Shown: positions 33,471-34,649 of the stretch, piece after piece
Numbering within the stretch: position 1 is the first letter of the stretch
Layout: each line of letters opens with the position of its first letter
Assembly (NCBI GenBank): GCA_003225555.1
Contig: QIAM01000062.1
Span: forward strand, 1-34,649
Length of the DNA: 34,649 nucleotides
Source: Acidobacteriota bacterium
Lineage (GTDB): Bacteria; Acidobacteriota; Terriglobia; Terriglobales; Acidobacteriaceae
Reading direction: 5' to 3'
The notes under the pieces: model-generated
Databases searched by the model: none
What the model was told of the DNA's origin: nothing
The model's input: the letters and a program-made list of their open reading frames with translations, nothing else
Made by a program: the position numbers and the translations under genes

Positions 33471-34376
33471 ATGCTTCGTGCTGCACGAATTCTCGTCCTC
33501 TTCCTGCTGATCCCGGGCCTGATAACCATTTCGGCGCACGCCCAGAGCCGCATCGACTGCAATGCGCTCAACAGTAAAATTCTGAAGCAGGTTGTCCATT
33601 ATTGCGTTTACCTTCCGGTAGGCTATGACACAACGGCGAAGGCCACCGACGCGCGCTATCCGGTGCTGTATTTCCTGCACGGCCTGGGCGACAACGAGCA
33701 GACCCTATTCAACAGCGGTGGATGGACATTACTCGACGACCTGCGCCGCCATGGCAAGATGGGAGACTTTCTCATAGTCGCACCCGAAGGCCGGCGCACC
33801 TTCTACATCAACTCCTCCGACGGCTCGGTTCGCTACAACGACTTCTTTCTGCGCGAATTTATCCCCCACATAGAGAACCACTACCGCGTACGCCCCGATC
33901 GAAGCAGCCGCGCCATCAGTGGCATCTCCATGGGCGGCTATGGCGCATTGCGTTTTTCCTTCGCGCATCCGGAAATGTTCTCGGCCGTCAGCGCACAAAG
34001 TGCCGCCTTGATTACGGCGACGCCAAGCGAACTCAACACAGCAGATCGTGCGGGCGCTCCCCTGGGAAAGGTGCTGAGTGCGGTGTTTGGGAGCCCAATC
34101 GAGGTCTCCCACTGGAACGAAAACAGCCCCTTTGTACTCGCGAGGAAGAATGTAGCAGGCGTCCGGAAGCTGGCAATCTATTTCAACTGCGGCAAAGACG
34201 ACAACTATGGCTTTGAAGAGGGCGCGGCGACGCTCGACCGTTTACTAAGCAAAGAAGACGTGAAGCACGAGTACCACCTTTACTTCGGCGATCACAGCTT
34301 GCCTTACTTTCTCTCCCATTTCGCCGAGGTCATGGAGTTCCATTCCCGCGCCTTCGGACGGTTGAATCAAGAGTGA
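33471..34376 (+). CDS. Secreted esterase D/S-formylglutathione-hydrolase-like alpha/beta hydrolase, 301 aa
   Basis: The signal peptide (MLRAARILVLFLLIPGLITISAHAQS) is followed by a PF00756-type esterase domain. Visible are the oxyanion block YPVLYFLHGLGDNEQTLF, the nucleophile Ser153 in SGISMGGYGALRFSFAHPEMF (GxSxG), a candidate acid in NCGKDDNYGFEEG, and the His in YFGDHSLPYFLSHF. Family members include carbohydrate esterases (feruloyl/acetyl xylan esterase-like) and mycolyltransferase-type enzymes. Export makes a polysaccharide-ester substrate more likely than formylglutathione. It lies nine bases after the permease stops, so it probably belongs to the same operon. Confidence 0.9.
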   Translation: MLRAARILVLFLLIPGLITISAHAQSRIDCNALNSKILKQVVHYCVYLPVGYDTTAKATDARYPVLYFLHGLGDNEQTLFNSGGWTLLDDLRRHGKMGDFLIVAPEGRRTFYINSSDGSVRYNDFFLREFIPHIENHYRVRPDRSSRAISGISMGGYGALRFSFAHPEMFSAVSAQSAALITATPSELNTADRAGAPLGKVLSAVFGSPIEVSHWNENSPFVLARKNVAGVRKLAIYFNCGKDDNYGFEEGAATLDRLLSKEDVKHEYHLYFGDHSLPYFLSHFAEVMEFHSRAFGRLNQE

Positions 34377-34493
34377 TTCAACAAGCGTCCCAGGGGATGG
34401 CTGGGGATTAGGGCTGAGAAGCATATACAGGCCTCTTATGAACAACCCGTGTAAACTAGCAAAGGCGCATAGATTACTAATGTTCCCACCCGC

Positions 34494-34583
34494 GGAGGGA
34501 TGCGTGAGCGGTTGAAACGGGTGGTCTTGAAAACCACTGTACGGGAAACCGTACCGGGGGTTCGAATCCCTCTCCCTCCGCCA
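34494..34583 (+). tRNA. tRNA-Ser(UGA)
   Basis: A complete class II tRNA. The acceptor stem GGAGGGA (34494-34500) pairs with TCCCTCC (34573-34579), with discriminator G and an encoded CCA at 34581-34583. The anticodon stem GTGGT/ACCAC encloses the loop CTTGAAA with anticodon TGA at 34528-34530. The long variable arm TACGG-GAAA-CCGTA is typical of tRNA-Ser. The T-arm GGGGG-TTCGAAT-CCCTC is intact. Confidence 0.97.
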
Positions 34584-34584
34584 C

Positions 34585-34598
34585 GCAGTCTGGACTGC
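34585..34598 (+). other. Short hairpin after tRNA-Ser
   Basis: GCAGTC-TG-GACTGC directly follows the encoded CCA. There is no T-tract, so it may be a processing or weak termination signal. No integrase or attachment-site duplication can be seen in the remaining 51 bases. Confidence 0.3.
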
Positions 34599-34649
34599 AG
34601 AGAAATTCCGCCGCCCCTCTCTCCGAAATACGCGAAACATGCCCGTTTT

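Noticed and set aside
34494..34649. tRNA-Ser as an integration site of a mobile island
   Set aside because: No integrase gene and no duplicated tRNA 3' end are visible within the window.

Overview
The window looks like a piece of an Acidobacteriota chromosome (class Terriglobia, Koribacter-like). This rests on gene families recognised from sequence, not on a database search. The markers are a GloVer-type tandem-repeat secreted protein, a remnant of an ADOP-family (acidobacterial duplicated orphan permease) gene, a CRTAC1/UnbV-like FG-GAP protein, several MacB/FtsX-type permeases, high GC coding sequence and many dispersed short repeats. I see no phage, plasmid, IS transposase or CRISPR. There is one tRNA, tRNA-Ser(UGA), at the right end.

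Layout. 1-1872: a possible gene tail, a membrane-anchored unknown protein and a GloVer-repeat protein. 2026-4156: housekeeping genes coaE and folD (both minus) and a Trm112-like zinc protein, interleaved with repeats: a pair of inverted heptamer arrays and a MITE-like inverted-repeat element. 4157-5651: a small gene with a long leader and a strong terminator, then a scar where an ADOP permease and a convergent secreted-protein gene both appear to lose their 3' ends. 5726-11232: a secreted beta-helix protein, a MacB-like permease, a second inverted heptamer array pair, a polytopic membrane protein and a family 2 glycosyltransferase. 11494-13546: leuC-leuD. 13757-21336: an MdtABC-type RND efflux operon (lipoprotein adaptor plus two different pumps). 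21637-22707: a lactonase-like beta-propeller lipoprotein. 22837-25641: a tight type III polyketide synthase / flavoprotein / YceI unit. 25635-29348 (minus): a translationally coupled histidine kinase, response regulator and Tat-exported FG-GAP protein. 29429-34376: an MsbA-like ABC exporter, a LolD/MacB-like ATPase, an FtsX-type permease and a secreted esterase, mostly with overlapping starts. 34494-34583: tRNA-Ser.

How the genes work together. Leucine biosynthesis (leuCD), CoA synthesis (coaE) and one-carbon folate metabolism (folD) are core functions. Much of the rest concerns the cell envelope: export (RND, ABC), secreted surface proteins, and a small lipid or polyketide pathway. In that pathway a type III PKS product could be modified by the flavoprotein and carried in the periplasm by the YceI protein (inference). 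The most unusual sequence structures are the two inverted pairs of 7-bp tandem arrays. They abut or enter genes: one supplies the C-terminus and stop codon of FolD, and the same pair occupies the ribosome-binding region of coaE. A separate 14-codon repeat-like insertion lies inside coaE.
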